Assembly (NCBI GenBank): GCA_033557465.1 | Contig: CM066033.1 | Span: 593,184,438 to 593,248,437 of the forward strand | From: Ichthyophis bannanicus | Taxonomy: Eukaryota > Chordata > Amphibia > Gymnophiona > Ichthyophiidae | DNA: 64,000 nt | Direction of reading: 5' to 3' | Shown: one piece after another, positions 55,530-64,000 of the stretch | How the letters are laid out: every line of letters starts with the position of its first letter | Position numbering within the stretch: the first letter of the stretch is position 1 | Notes under the pieces: model-generated | Databases searched by the model: none | Told to the model about the DNA's origin: nothing | What the model saw: the letters and a program-made list of their open reading frames with translations, nothing else | Made by a program: the position numbers and the translations under genes

Positions 55530-56498
55530 TGTGATAAGGAAGCTTATCATAGCTCAGGAAGGAGCTATAGTAAAGGTGAAGTGACTCTGAACAAGCAACC
55601 TGTCAGTTCTGGTAGAAATAAGAAAACAGAATTTTCCCATAAAAGACTACCAGTCCCAGAATGCACCAGGTTTCCAACAGCCATTAGAGGAGCTGAAGTG
55701 GGGAAACGTGTGTTCAATCAGGAGGGCTATGAGGTAATCCCCAAGCACTCATCTCAAAGGGCAGGGCCTGATTCAGCACAGCTGTGCTGTGCTAAGGTGG
55801 AGCACTCATCTAAGCAGAATAAAGGTAGAGTTTATTCTACAGAGAATTATCCTCATCCTCAGTTTCATCTGGGAGATCCTCAGAATCAGCTTGGATATCC
55901 TCATCTTGGACAGCTTCATCATCTGGAGGATCGTCAGAAGCAGAAGCCAGAGCGGACGGACAGAGAGGGCAAGAAACCCTTTGGAAGAAAGAAGAGAAAA
56001 GCATTTGGGAGGTCTAAAGGAGTCCAGAGCAGTACGTATACTGGGAGACATTCAAAAGGCAAGCTTACACCATTGGACTGGGGAAAGCCAGAGGAATGGT
56101 GCTGCAGGGCTAGGAATCTCCAGAGGGTACCTGTGAGGGAGATGGCTGCACGTGGAAGGGACCCTAAGACCCGTGCCAGAAGGTATGTGAAGAGAGATCC
56201 AGTGTCCAGGGATCTGGATTGGAAGGCTGGACATAAAAACTGGACTACATACTGGCCAGGCTATTTAGAGAGGAACTCTAACAGCAATGGAAGCTCAGGT
56301 ATGAACACTGATCTATGCCCTAGCTATAACCTTGAAAGACAGCAAGGAAACAAGTATTCTCCTGAAAGTGCTCCATTGAGAAATTCCTCTGTGCCAATCC
56401 CTGATATTGAACCCATGATTGTTGAAGAAGGGGAAGGAGCGGTTATAGATACAGGCTGTGAATACATGGATTGCTCTCTGTCTAAACTCCTTTGGTAA
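55530..56498 (+). CDS. ORF entering from LTR start; basic body, MDCSL tail
   Basis: Open for 322 codons from the LTR start. The N-terminus CDKEAYHSSG and then VTLNKQP lines up with copy 1, as does KRLPVPECT with KRLHVPECT. The middle is rich in Lys, Arg and Gln (KPERTDREGKKPFGRKKRK). The last 45 residues are acidic: MIVEEGEGAV and, seventeen residues after that Met, MDCSLSKLLW. No enzyme or membrane motif. Conservation of this frame across clearly diverged LTRs suggests the parent element needed the protein; the function is unknown. Confidence 0.7.
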   Translation, partial: CDKEAYHSSGRSYSKGEVTLNKQPVSSGRNKKTEFSHKRLPVPECTRFPTAIRGAEVGKRVFNQEGYEVIPKHSSQRAGPDSAQLCCAKVEHSSKQNKGRVYSTENYPHPQFHLGDPQNQLGYPHLGQLHHLEDRQKQKPERTDREGKKPFGRKKRKAFGRSKGVQSSTYTGRHSKGKLTPLDWGKPEEWCCRARNLQRVPVREMAARGRDPKTRARRYVKRDPVSRDLDWKAGHKNWTTYWPGYLERNSNSNGSSGMNTDLCPSYNLERQQGNKYSPESAPLRNSSVPIPDIEPMIVEEGEGAVIDTGCEYMDCSLSKLLW

Positions 56499-56967
56499 TT
56501 TACTGTTACAAAGTACAACAACCATCACAAAGAAATACAAACTTTGTTCTTTAATCTACTCAGAAAAGCTCCTGAATAGGATTTGAGCCAAACAGTAGAA
56601 AGTAAGCCAGCTAAGGGGTTTCAGCTGGGTAACTGCTAGCAATTGAGCCTTACCTAATTGCTTGTGAGCTCTGAGGGAATCACTTCTGAATCTATGTGTG
56701 AAGATATAAGAAGTTAACCTGAAAAGACCAGTTTTTCCCTTCTTTGTGGGTTTTGCTTGTTGTTTGAAACACTGCTAAGAAAATATTAGCTAAAGCCTAC
56801 AGAAAAGACCAGTTTGTTACCAACCAGGTCTTTATTCTTTTGCTTTGATTGCCTGACAAGTTTATCTGTTGTTTTCCTGATTTTGTTTTTCTAAGTTTAA
56901 CACTGAAAGCAAGTATCCTGTTTTATGTGCTACCAAGCATATCTGTGTTGGGAGAAATAACCCCATA

Positions 56968-56973
56968 AATAAA
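56968..56973 (+). promoter_or_regulatory. LTR poly(A) signal AATAAA
   Basis: Same context (ACCCCATAAATAAAT) as at 2361-2366 in the sister LTR. Confidence 0.6.
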
Positions 56974-57456
56974 TATCTTATTGGCTTTACACTCAAGCAC
57001 AACTAATTATTGTGAGCAGCTGTGTCTGGTGTGAATGGACTGCATTTCCCACAATCCCTTGCAAATCATATTGATATATGCACTTGCCAAGACTGTGAAC
57101 ATTCTCACCCAGGCAGCCGTCTGACAAGCTGAATGCCCTATTTGTTGTAATTTTATTGAGTTTTGAAAAGTTGTTTGGAACAAGTAGTGTGTTCAGGTTC
57201 CTTTGTCTCACTGTCTTTCTGGTCCTTGAATGAATTGTCAGTAGATCAGTTAGATGTGATGGGGCTATATCTCTTATCAGTTTGAACGTTGTTATGATAA
57301 CTTTATATTTTATCCTACTTTGTTTAGGTAACCAGTGAAGTTTGTACAGTATAGGGGTTATGTGTTCAGTTGGACCTGCATTTATAAGCATTCTTGCAGC
57401 AACATGTTGTGCTACTTTTAGATGGTGTAAAGCATGTTTTGGAATACCTTGAAGAA

Positions 57457-58990
57457 TTATGTTACTAAAATAAGTGAGGCAGGATCAGGGCTTGAAGGAC
57501 TGATCTGAAGTCCAGATTTGATAATAATTGGTTTTCGATTTTTAAGATATCTTAATTTATTATATATTGTGTTTGCTGTATTCCTTATGTGTGTTGTTAG
57601 ACTTAACGTTCTGTCTATGATAACGCCAAGGTATCTTATTTCATCTTTTATGGGGATGCTTGTGTTTTCAATTTTTATTTCTGTTGGAGGGGTAAATTTT
57701 TGATTTCTAGAAACAAATAATGCTTCTGTTTTCTTGAAGTTAATGTGTAGATTGTGTTCATTTAGCCATTGCGTCATTTTAGTGAAGCATGATTTGATAT
57801 TGGAGAAGTCCAGGGAGTCTATGTCCATAGGGAGATAAATCATATCATCAGCATAAATTGCATATTTTAATTTGCACTGTTGAATGATGTGGCATATAGG
57901 TTGTAAATATATGTTAAAAAGAGTAGAGCTGACAATGCAGAACCTTGTGGGATTCCTTGTTTTTGCGTATAGGTTTTAGATGTATGGTTTCCTATTTTTA
58001 CCTGTTGCGATCGATCAGTTAGATATGATTGGAACCATGCAAGAATAGTGCCATGTATACCAATCTGAGTCTTTCAAAAAGGATACGATGGTTAATTGAA
58101 TCAAAGGCAGCCGATATATCCAAAAATATAAGTAATACTGCTTGTTTTGATTTGTCAATGTATTTTAGAATATCATCAAAGATAACTGCAAGAAGTGTTT
58201 CTACACTATGGTATGGTCTAAAGCCGTATTGGTGTGAATCTAAGGGGGCATGAAGTTCAATGTGATCCTGAAGTTGATTATATACTATTTTTTCTATAAT
58301 CTTTGCCATAAATGGAAGGCTAGAGATAGGTCTATATGAAGAGGGATCAAGATTGTCTAGTTTTTTGTTTTTCAGAATAGGTCTAATTGAGGCTCTCTTT
58401 AGGATGGTTGGCATAGTACCATGTGTGAGAGAAAAATTTGCTATATTTAGAATGTAGGGCACTAGGAGTGGTTTAGTATTTTTGATCCAGCTAACTGGGC
58501 AGGGATCAAGACTAGAAGTGGTTGTGTTAATATCTGAGATCACCTTATCCAGTTCTGTTAGTGTTACAGTATGAAATTTATCCCATATGTGCTCAGGCTT
58601 TGGGTTGGAGTAAATTAGTGGAATTGGAGGGTCTGATAGTGGAGAGAGCTTAGTTATGTAATAGTCAGCAAGAGTTTGTGAGTTAATAGGGGTGACATCT
58701 GTATTAGGAGGGTTTGATACTTTTTTAACTATTTCAAATAATTCTCTGGGACGATTGAGGAAATTTGTTAGTAATTTTGTATGAAAGGCTTTTTTAGATG
58801 CATTTATTGTTTTTCTGTAGTAGTCTAGTTTCTCATTGTATAAATTTCTGTCATTATTTGAGTTAGTTTTCCGCCATCTTTTTTCAATCTTTCTATGTTC
58901 CCTCTTTATTTGTCTAAATTCTTGCGAGTGCCAAGGTTGGGAGTCTCTCTGTTTGGATCTGGATTTGTTTGTTTTAGAGCTAGGGAGCAT
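57457..58990 (-). pseudogene. L2-B reverse transcriptase
   Basis: The frame 58019-58990 has the linker (RELFEIVKKVSN), SSLDPCPVSWIK, ASIRPILKNKKLD, SSYRPISSLPFMAKIIEKI, YGFRPYHSVETLL and IFLDISAAFDSINHRIL. The frame 57457-57843 starts just after the catalytic box. The complement of 57838-57862 encodes AIYADDMIYLP, so YADD is intact but lies outside the two long frames. The C-terminal thumb has IRYLGVIIDRTLSLTTHI. At least two frame breaks. Confidence 0.8.
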
Positions 58991-59076
58991 AGCTGCTTCT
59001 TTTATAGTCTCGTTCCAGTTAGCAATACTGATATTGATGTCCGTTACTGTTTCAGGAATATGTGGTAATATCTGTC

Positions 59077-59760
59077 CTAAAAATTTTCCCTGTCAAATTT
59101 CCTGAACATTGTAGTTAGTCTTTGTTTCGGCTGTTGGGTTGTGATTCTATTGAAATGTGGGAAATTGAATCTAATTAAATGGTGGTCGGACCATGGAATG
59201 GGAGTAGCCTGGGGTTGTGAAACATTGAGATTATAATCTGGAGATCTTTGAAGAAAGATTAGGTCAAGGGTGTTTCCTTTTATGTGAGTCGGAAAATCTA
59301 TGATTTGCTCAAAGTCAAGTTCAGACATGGTTTCAATGAATGCTTTTGAGTGTGATGGTGTAGTTGAGGGGAGGTTTAAGTCTCCAATGATTACTAGCTG
59401 TTTTTTTCTTGTGTTGAGGGAACATATCATATCTAATATGGAGGATAAAGATTTTGTATCTGTGGATGGAGGTCTGTATATGAGACCAAATGAATGTGAA
59501 GTTGTTTCAAACATAAGACCATCTATGTTCTCAATATTGTTAGTGGAAATGAGGGAAGCTTTAAGGTTATTATTTATAATAGCGATGACACCCCCACCCC
59601 TTTTTAAAGCCCTAGAGCAGTGAAGTAGCTCATATCCATCAGTTTGTAATTGATTTAGGAGAATGTTATCATGAACCGTGAGCCATGTTTCTGTTAAGAA
59701 TAATATGTCAGGTTTATAATCGGTGAGGATATCAGTTATGATCGGTATTTTATTCCTAAT
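59077..59760 (-). pseudogene. L2-B endonuclease
   Basis: The complement of 59520-59760 encodes IRNKIPIITDILTDY, ILFLTETWL (catalytic Glu) and KRGGGVIAI. The frame 59077-59514 continues with FGLIYRPPSTDTK, LVIIGDLNLPSTTPS (GD(L)N box), DLIFLQRSPDY and PIPWSDHHLIRFNFP (SDH box). All main APE-type motifs are present. Confidence 0.8.
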
Positions 59761-59763
59761 TGA

Positions 59764-60051
59764 TCACACGTTTATAAGCAAACAAAGAAGGTCTTTAGAT
59801 AAGGATTTGTGTTGTTGGACATGGTGATGGTAAGATTTCCCAGGTGTGATATATATTAGACGATTTCTTTGACCTTGTGCATGAGGTGTTTTGTGATATG
59901 GTGCATTATGAGAGATATTGGGATTCTTATGTTGGAGAATAATTGGAATGTTATGAGTAACAAGGGAGTATGCTTGGATATATTTTGGCACAAATATTGT
60001 AAGTAAAATTAGAAAGATAGACATAATTTTAAGCCGATTGATGTAATCCAT
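59764..60051 (-). pseudogene. L2-B hydrophobic leader upstream of endonuclease
   Basis: A 95-codon frame starting MDYINRLKIMSIFLILLTIF: a short basic start followed by a hydrophobic run of about 17 residues and then polar sequence, like a signal peptide or membrane anchor. It is separated from the endonuclease by a stop. L2-A has a comparable leader in the same place (7871-8107). Confidence 0.5.
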
Positions 60052-60179
60052 AATGATAGGAGTCTATTGTATTAATTACTTTTCTGAGATTTCAGTAGAA
60101 TTGAAAAGGTGAAAGGCAAGGTTTCTGCTCCAAGGTCGAAATTAGGTTAATGCTCAGCTAGTTACTAATTGCTGGCTAC

Positions 60180-60845
60180 TGGCAACAGTATATGAATCTC
60201 ATGATAGGAATAATTACTGACTACTGGCAATAGTATATTTTAAAAAAGTAGAAGTAATTATTAGTTACCGACAACAGTATATGTAAGACAGGTTAGGAAA
60301 ATTACTGATTACTGACGACAGTTTAAGTAGTTCACTAGCTACTGGTAACAGTATATGTAAGATATGTAGGGATAATTATTAATTATTGGCAACAGTATGA
60401 ATAATTCACGAAAGAGATAAGTATTGGCTACTGACAACAGTATAATTAAAACAGGTAGAGAATCTATTAGCAGGAGAGAAAGGGGTATGCTTTTAATTTT
60501 TTAAGGGGGCTATTATGTAGTTTTTGGTGAGGGGGCTGTGTATGGAACTACTAACAATAGTGGATGCGGCTACTGGCAACAGTAACGTGGTCAAAAATAG
60601 AGACAGTTCTCTGAGGATTACGGGTGATAGTAAATGCAGTACAAAATATAAACAATTATATGAGACTACTAGTAATAGTAGATGCGGCTAATGGCAATAG
60701 TAATGTGGTCAAAAATAGAAACAGTTCTCTGAGGATTACGGGTGATAGTAAATGCAGTTTAAAATAGTGACAGTTATATGATGCTACTAGCCATAGTAAA
60801 TGCGAGCTAATGGCAACAGTATTATAGTCAATAATAGAAACAATT
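60180..60845 (-). repeat. L2-B 5'-UTR tandem repeats
   Basis: Two layers. From 60180 to 60450, short degenerate units built on ACTGGCAACAGTATATG recur about every 40-50 bp. From 60545 to 60845, a unit of 118-119 bp recurs 2.5 times (TCAAAAATAG at 60591 and 60709, diverged at 60828). Confidence 0.75.
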
Positions 60846-60989
60846 CTATGGGAAAGGGTCTCTTTCTATGTCCTTTAAGGTGATGTATACTTGCTGTGGT
60901 CGCAGAAGTAGTCGTGTTGACGATGGGAGCGAGCTCAAGCTACTATTGTATTGATGAGGATGGATCGCTTGTAGGTTTCTGTGGCATCT

Positions 60990-61390
60990 CAATGAGGGCT
61001 GTTGCCTAAGGGCCGTGCCAAAGGGTCCTCTTGCGAGGCCCTCAGGCGTGGGCCCTCAAGGCGCGGTTGCGCCTGTGGCGCTCCTTTTTAAAGAGCAGTG
61101 GGCTGCCCCGATTGGACAGCACTAGGCTGTGACGCAGCTGCTGTGGGTGGAGACGAGCAGCTTCTCACTCCCTCCTGGGAGAGCTGGACACTGGAGAGGC
61201 TTCAGTCCGGGTGGAGCTCTTTTGTGAAGCTGAGGCTTCGGTCCGGGTGGCAGCTTCTCGCCCTGCTGGGAGAGCTGGACGCTGAAGAGGCTTTGTGAAA
61301 GAGTGTAAAGCTGCCCATGTACCATTTTTGCTTCTGCTTGGCCCCTCATGGAGTAAACCCTAGGCCCACTGGGACTGCATGCCCCCTAGA
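60990..61390 (-). promoter_or_regulatory. GC-rich 5' end of L2-B, putative promoter
   Basis: CpG-rich sequence holding the module shared with 54845-54908, plus an internal repeat (GGGAGAGCTGGACACTGGAG and GGGAGAGCTGGACGCTGAAG, about 100 bp apart; GTCCGGGTGG twice). Position upstream of the L2-B leader suggests an internal LINE promoter. Inference only. Confidence 0.4.
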
Positions 61391-64000
61391 CAGGGCCGGA
61401 TTTACCTTGAGTGAGGCCCTATGCCAACAAAAATTGTGGGCCTCCAGCAGGGGCGGCCCAAGGGGGGTGCGGGGCCTCATTTGCATAAATATTTGCACAA
61501 TGTTACCATATACTAACTTTTAGTAAACGTGCCTCTTAATGAGTGTATGGATAAAGAAAGACTAAAAGATTTCTACATTACTATAATCCAGTGCCAACTG
61601 CCAGACACATTAGGAACTACTACAAACACTGCCCATTTAGAACCAATAGCAAACCCGCCGTATCCTAACAGCACTACCAGGACTCACAAAGCACCATACT
61701 CTACCAATCAAAAGGCAACACTGCAAATATTAAACCAATACATTTCAGAGAACAACAATACATGACCTACTGGGGAAAGAGAACAAGTGGCATTGTCAAA
61801 TAGGAATTATATAAACAGAACACCTCAGCTCAGTTACACATGCACAACATAGACCGTCACCAAACAAGGAATCACAATTTAGAAACAGGAAGACAATAAT
61901 TAAACTGGGAATCCCAAAAGCCAAACTTGGAATGTACAACACTGTAGAAATAAAACTATACATTAATTTGCTCTTGTACTAAACAAAGCGCAGACGTTAA
62001 TGATGCACATTTACCAGAGCTGACATATTCCAATTAATAAATTCAAAATAGAGAGATATTTTTCTACCTTTTGTGCATTTTTTTCAGCTGCAATTGCTCC
62101 AGCCACTTTCTTCTGGTTTCTTCATGTCTTCTGCTAACTCTCCATCGTCTGCTGTCCATTTGTCCTTTCTTCTCTCTTCTAGTTTTTTTCCATTCTCTCT
62201 CTACATCTGCTTTAACATACTAATCTTTCTCCTTTTGCTCTTTCCTCATTCCTATTTCATCCACTCAAATTTTACCCCTCCATCCTCAATCCCCACTTAC
62301 TCTCCCAATACCCGGCCAATTGTAGATTTTTTATCCCTCCCACACAAAATATTTTTCCCTTCTCCATTTTACTCTTCCAGCCCCATCCCATTCTAATCCT
62401 CCCCTAACATCAGCTCCCTTCTAGTTCCAGCCTCACCCAGCATCCATTCCCTTCTAGTTCCTGCATCAGCCCATTTCCAGTCCTAGCCACCCATCAGCCC
62501 ATTTCCAGTCCTAGCAACCCCCCAACCCAATACCAGTCCTAGCCCCCCATCAACCCACTTCCAGTCCTAACCCCCATCACCCCATTTTCAGTTTAAGCCC
62601 CCCCATAACCCATTACCAGTCCTAACCCTCCATCAGCCAACTTCCAGTCCTAACCCCATCAACCCATTTCCAGTCAGCCCCCCATAGCCCATTGCCAGTC
62701 CTAACCCCCCCCCCATCAGCCCACAGCCCATTACCAGTCCTAACCCCATCAGCCCACCTCAAGTCCTAACCCCTCCCCATCAGCCCATTTCCTGTCCTAG
62801 CCCCCCCATAGCCCATTATCAGTCCTAACCCCCCATAGCCCATTACCAGTTCTAACCCCCCCAACAGCCCACAGCCCATTACCAGTCCTAACCCCATCAG
62901 CCCACCTCCAGTCTTATCCCCCCCAAGCCCATTTCCAGTCCTAGCCCCCCCATAGCCCATTACCAGACAGCCCCCATCAGCCCACAGCCCATTACCAGTC
63001 TTAACCCCCCCAGCCCATTACCAGTTCTAAACTCCCCCCAACAGCCCACAGCCCATTACCAGTCCTAACCCCATCAGCCCACCTCCAGCCTTAACCCCCC
63101 AGCCCATTTCCAGTCCCAGCCCCCCAATAGCCATTACCAGTCCTACCCCCCCAGCCCATTACCAGTTCTAAACACCCCCCAACAGCCCACAGCCCATTAC
63201 CAGTCCTAACCCTCCCCAGCCCATTACCAGTTCTAAACTCCCCCCAACAGCCCACAGCCCATTACCAGTCCTAACCCCATCAGCCCACCTCCAGCCTTAA
63301 CCCCCCCAGCCCATTTCCCGTCCCAGCCCCCCCCCAATAGCCCATTACCAGTCCTACCCCCCCCCCCATCGGCCTAAAGTAAAATTTAATTAAAAAAAAA
63401 ACGCTGGTTGCCGCCGCAGCAGCATGGACTGTTCCCGCGGGGCCCCCTCTGCTGCTGCGGCAGCATGGATTGTCCCGCGGGGCTCCCTATGCCGGGCTGA
63501 ATCCCCTCCCTCCCTGCTTGAACTGTCTGAAATTGTGTTTAATATGACGGGAAGAGAAACCAGATGGAAAAAGAAAGAAAAAGCTCCACGAGAATTAAAA
63601 ACCAAAATGAAAAATCCAAATTAACTCTTTGAAGTATCTGTAGACATGCAGCAAAACTAAAGAGGAGAAGCGTTGAGTGCGGCATTCACAGGAAGGAGTC
63701 CTGTGCAGGGTAAGGGCTGGCAGAGGAAGAGAGTCATCACTTTCTGTGAATTTCGGAGGATCCACGGAGAAGGGAACAGCACCCACAAGTCATACCACAG
63801 AGACCCAACCTCAGCTGCTGCCTCTTGTTCTTGGCATTTTTGATTTGCATATTTAGTAACTGCATGGATTGTCCCGCGGGGCTCCCTATGCCCGGCTGAA
63901 TCCCCTCTCTCCCTGCCGGCTTTGAGAGGCGCGAAGGGAGAGTGTCTCCCTCGCGTCTCTGTTAAGCCCGCAGGGGCTGATGGGAAATTTCCCATCAGCC
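61391..64000. mobile_element. hAT-like element, right end beyond window
   Basis: The left end CAGGGCCGGATTTACCTTGA is a typical hAT terminus. No right terminus is visible before 64000. No transposase is recognised. The interior repeats the organisation of the hAT at 47975: a pyrimidine-rich stretch (62080-62400), then the CAGCCCATTACCAGTCCTA minisatellite (62460-63370), then GC-rich inverted repeats (63400-63500 and 63860-63910, sharing CATGGATTGTCCCGCGGGGC). The flank CCCCTAGA is the candidate left target copy. Confidence 0.6.
62460..63370. repeat. Degenerate C-rich minisatellite in hAT-like element
   Basis: Many irregular units of CAGCCCATTACCAGTCCTAA with C-runs of 3-10. A longer composite unit of about 110-130 bp (CAACAGCCCACAGCCCATTA then CCCATCAGCCCACCTCCAG) repeats near 62865, 63050 and 63245. 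Core shared with 48700-49260. Confidence 0.85.

Larger units (their letters stand above)
55530..57126 (+). mobile_element. Solo LTR with LTR-resident ORF, copy 4 in family
   Basis: 1597 bp, from TGTGATAAGGAAGC to CGTCTGACA, with the exact 4-bp duplication AGCT (55526-55529 and 57127-57130). AATAAA lies at 56968-56973. Aligns end to end with the LTR at 1014-2530: same start, same GCTACCAAGCATATCTGTGT block near the poly(A) site and same CACTTGCCAAGA block near the end. Removing it restores a continuous L2-B 3' UTR. Confidence 0.85.
54566..61390 (-). mobile_element. L2-clade LINE (L2-B) with long 5' UTR
   Basis: A reverse-strand LINE. The 3' end is near 54566 (TTATTTATTTAACAGG then TTTATACCGCCTTTCATAC). 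The 3' UTR is interrupted by GC-rich DNA (54836-55313) and by a solo LTR (55530-57126). RT, endonuclease and a hydrophobic leader occupy 57131-60060. The 5' UTR, with tandem repeats and a GC-rich start, runs to about 61390. RT YADD is intact but the frame is broken in several places. Both outer limits are approximate. Confidence 0.7.

Noticed and set aside
62460..63370. CRISPR-like regular repeats
   Set aside because: Repeat units and spacing are irregular, spacers are just C-run variants, and the context is a vertebrate hAT-like element. It is a minisatellite.

Overview
This window looks like vertebrate nuclear DNA made almost entirely of transposable elements. I found no host protein-coding gene, rRNA or tRNA gene. 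The mix is DIRS-type tyrosine-recombinase retroelements with inverted termini, CR1 and L2-clade LINEs, an RTE/BovB-like LINE, an L1-like ORF1 fragment, a MIR-like SINE, hAT elements and foldback MITEs. That mix suits an amphibian with a large genome. A caecilian is my best guess, but it rests on the character of the repeats and not on a search.

Layout. 1-607 holds an L1 ORF1 remnant ending in a 50-bp perfect palindrome. 978-10935 is an old DIRS element (family B) broken by a solo LTR in its left terminus and by an L2 LINE (3486-8225), which itself carries a CR1 fragment and a short LINE tail. 11742-15750 is DIRS family A copy 1 (reverse transcriptase, RNase H and recombinase remnants; most of gag lost). 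16791-18206 is a second solo LTR. 18593-24522 is DIRS A copy 2 and 30854-45130 is DIRS A copy 3; both keep gag and termini but show no recognisable RT or recombinase. Copy 3 was further filled by a solo LTR (32213-33596), a BovB-like RTE (33767-36262) and a nearly intact CR1 (39471-44292). 47120-53030 is another L2 LINE split by a foldback MITE, a 2-kb hAT and a LINE fragment. 53715-54230 is the end of a third DIRS family. 54566-61390 is a third L2 LINE, with a fourth solo LTR and a GC-rich 115-bp tandem repeat in its 3' part. 61391 to the end is a hAT-like element cut by the window edge.

The most interesting signal is the set of four diverged solo LTRs (1014-2530, 16791-18206, 32213-33596, 55530-57126). 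Each starts TG, ends CA, has an exact 4-bp target duplication and a poly(A) signal near its 3' end. Each also carries a long reading frame that begins at the first base of the LTR and encodes a hydrophilic protein with a basic body and an acidic tail. The N-terminus (CxKE...FTL) and the paired C-terminal methionine/acidic motif are recognisable in all four. This means the 3'-most gene of the parent element runs deep into U3, as accessory genes do in some complex retroviruses.

The insertions give a relative chronology: DIRS and L2 elements are the older layer, solo LTRs and hATs cut them, and the CR1 at 39471-44292 is probably among the youngest.
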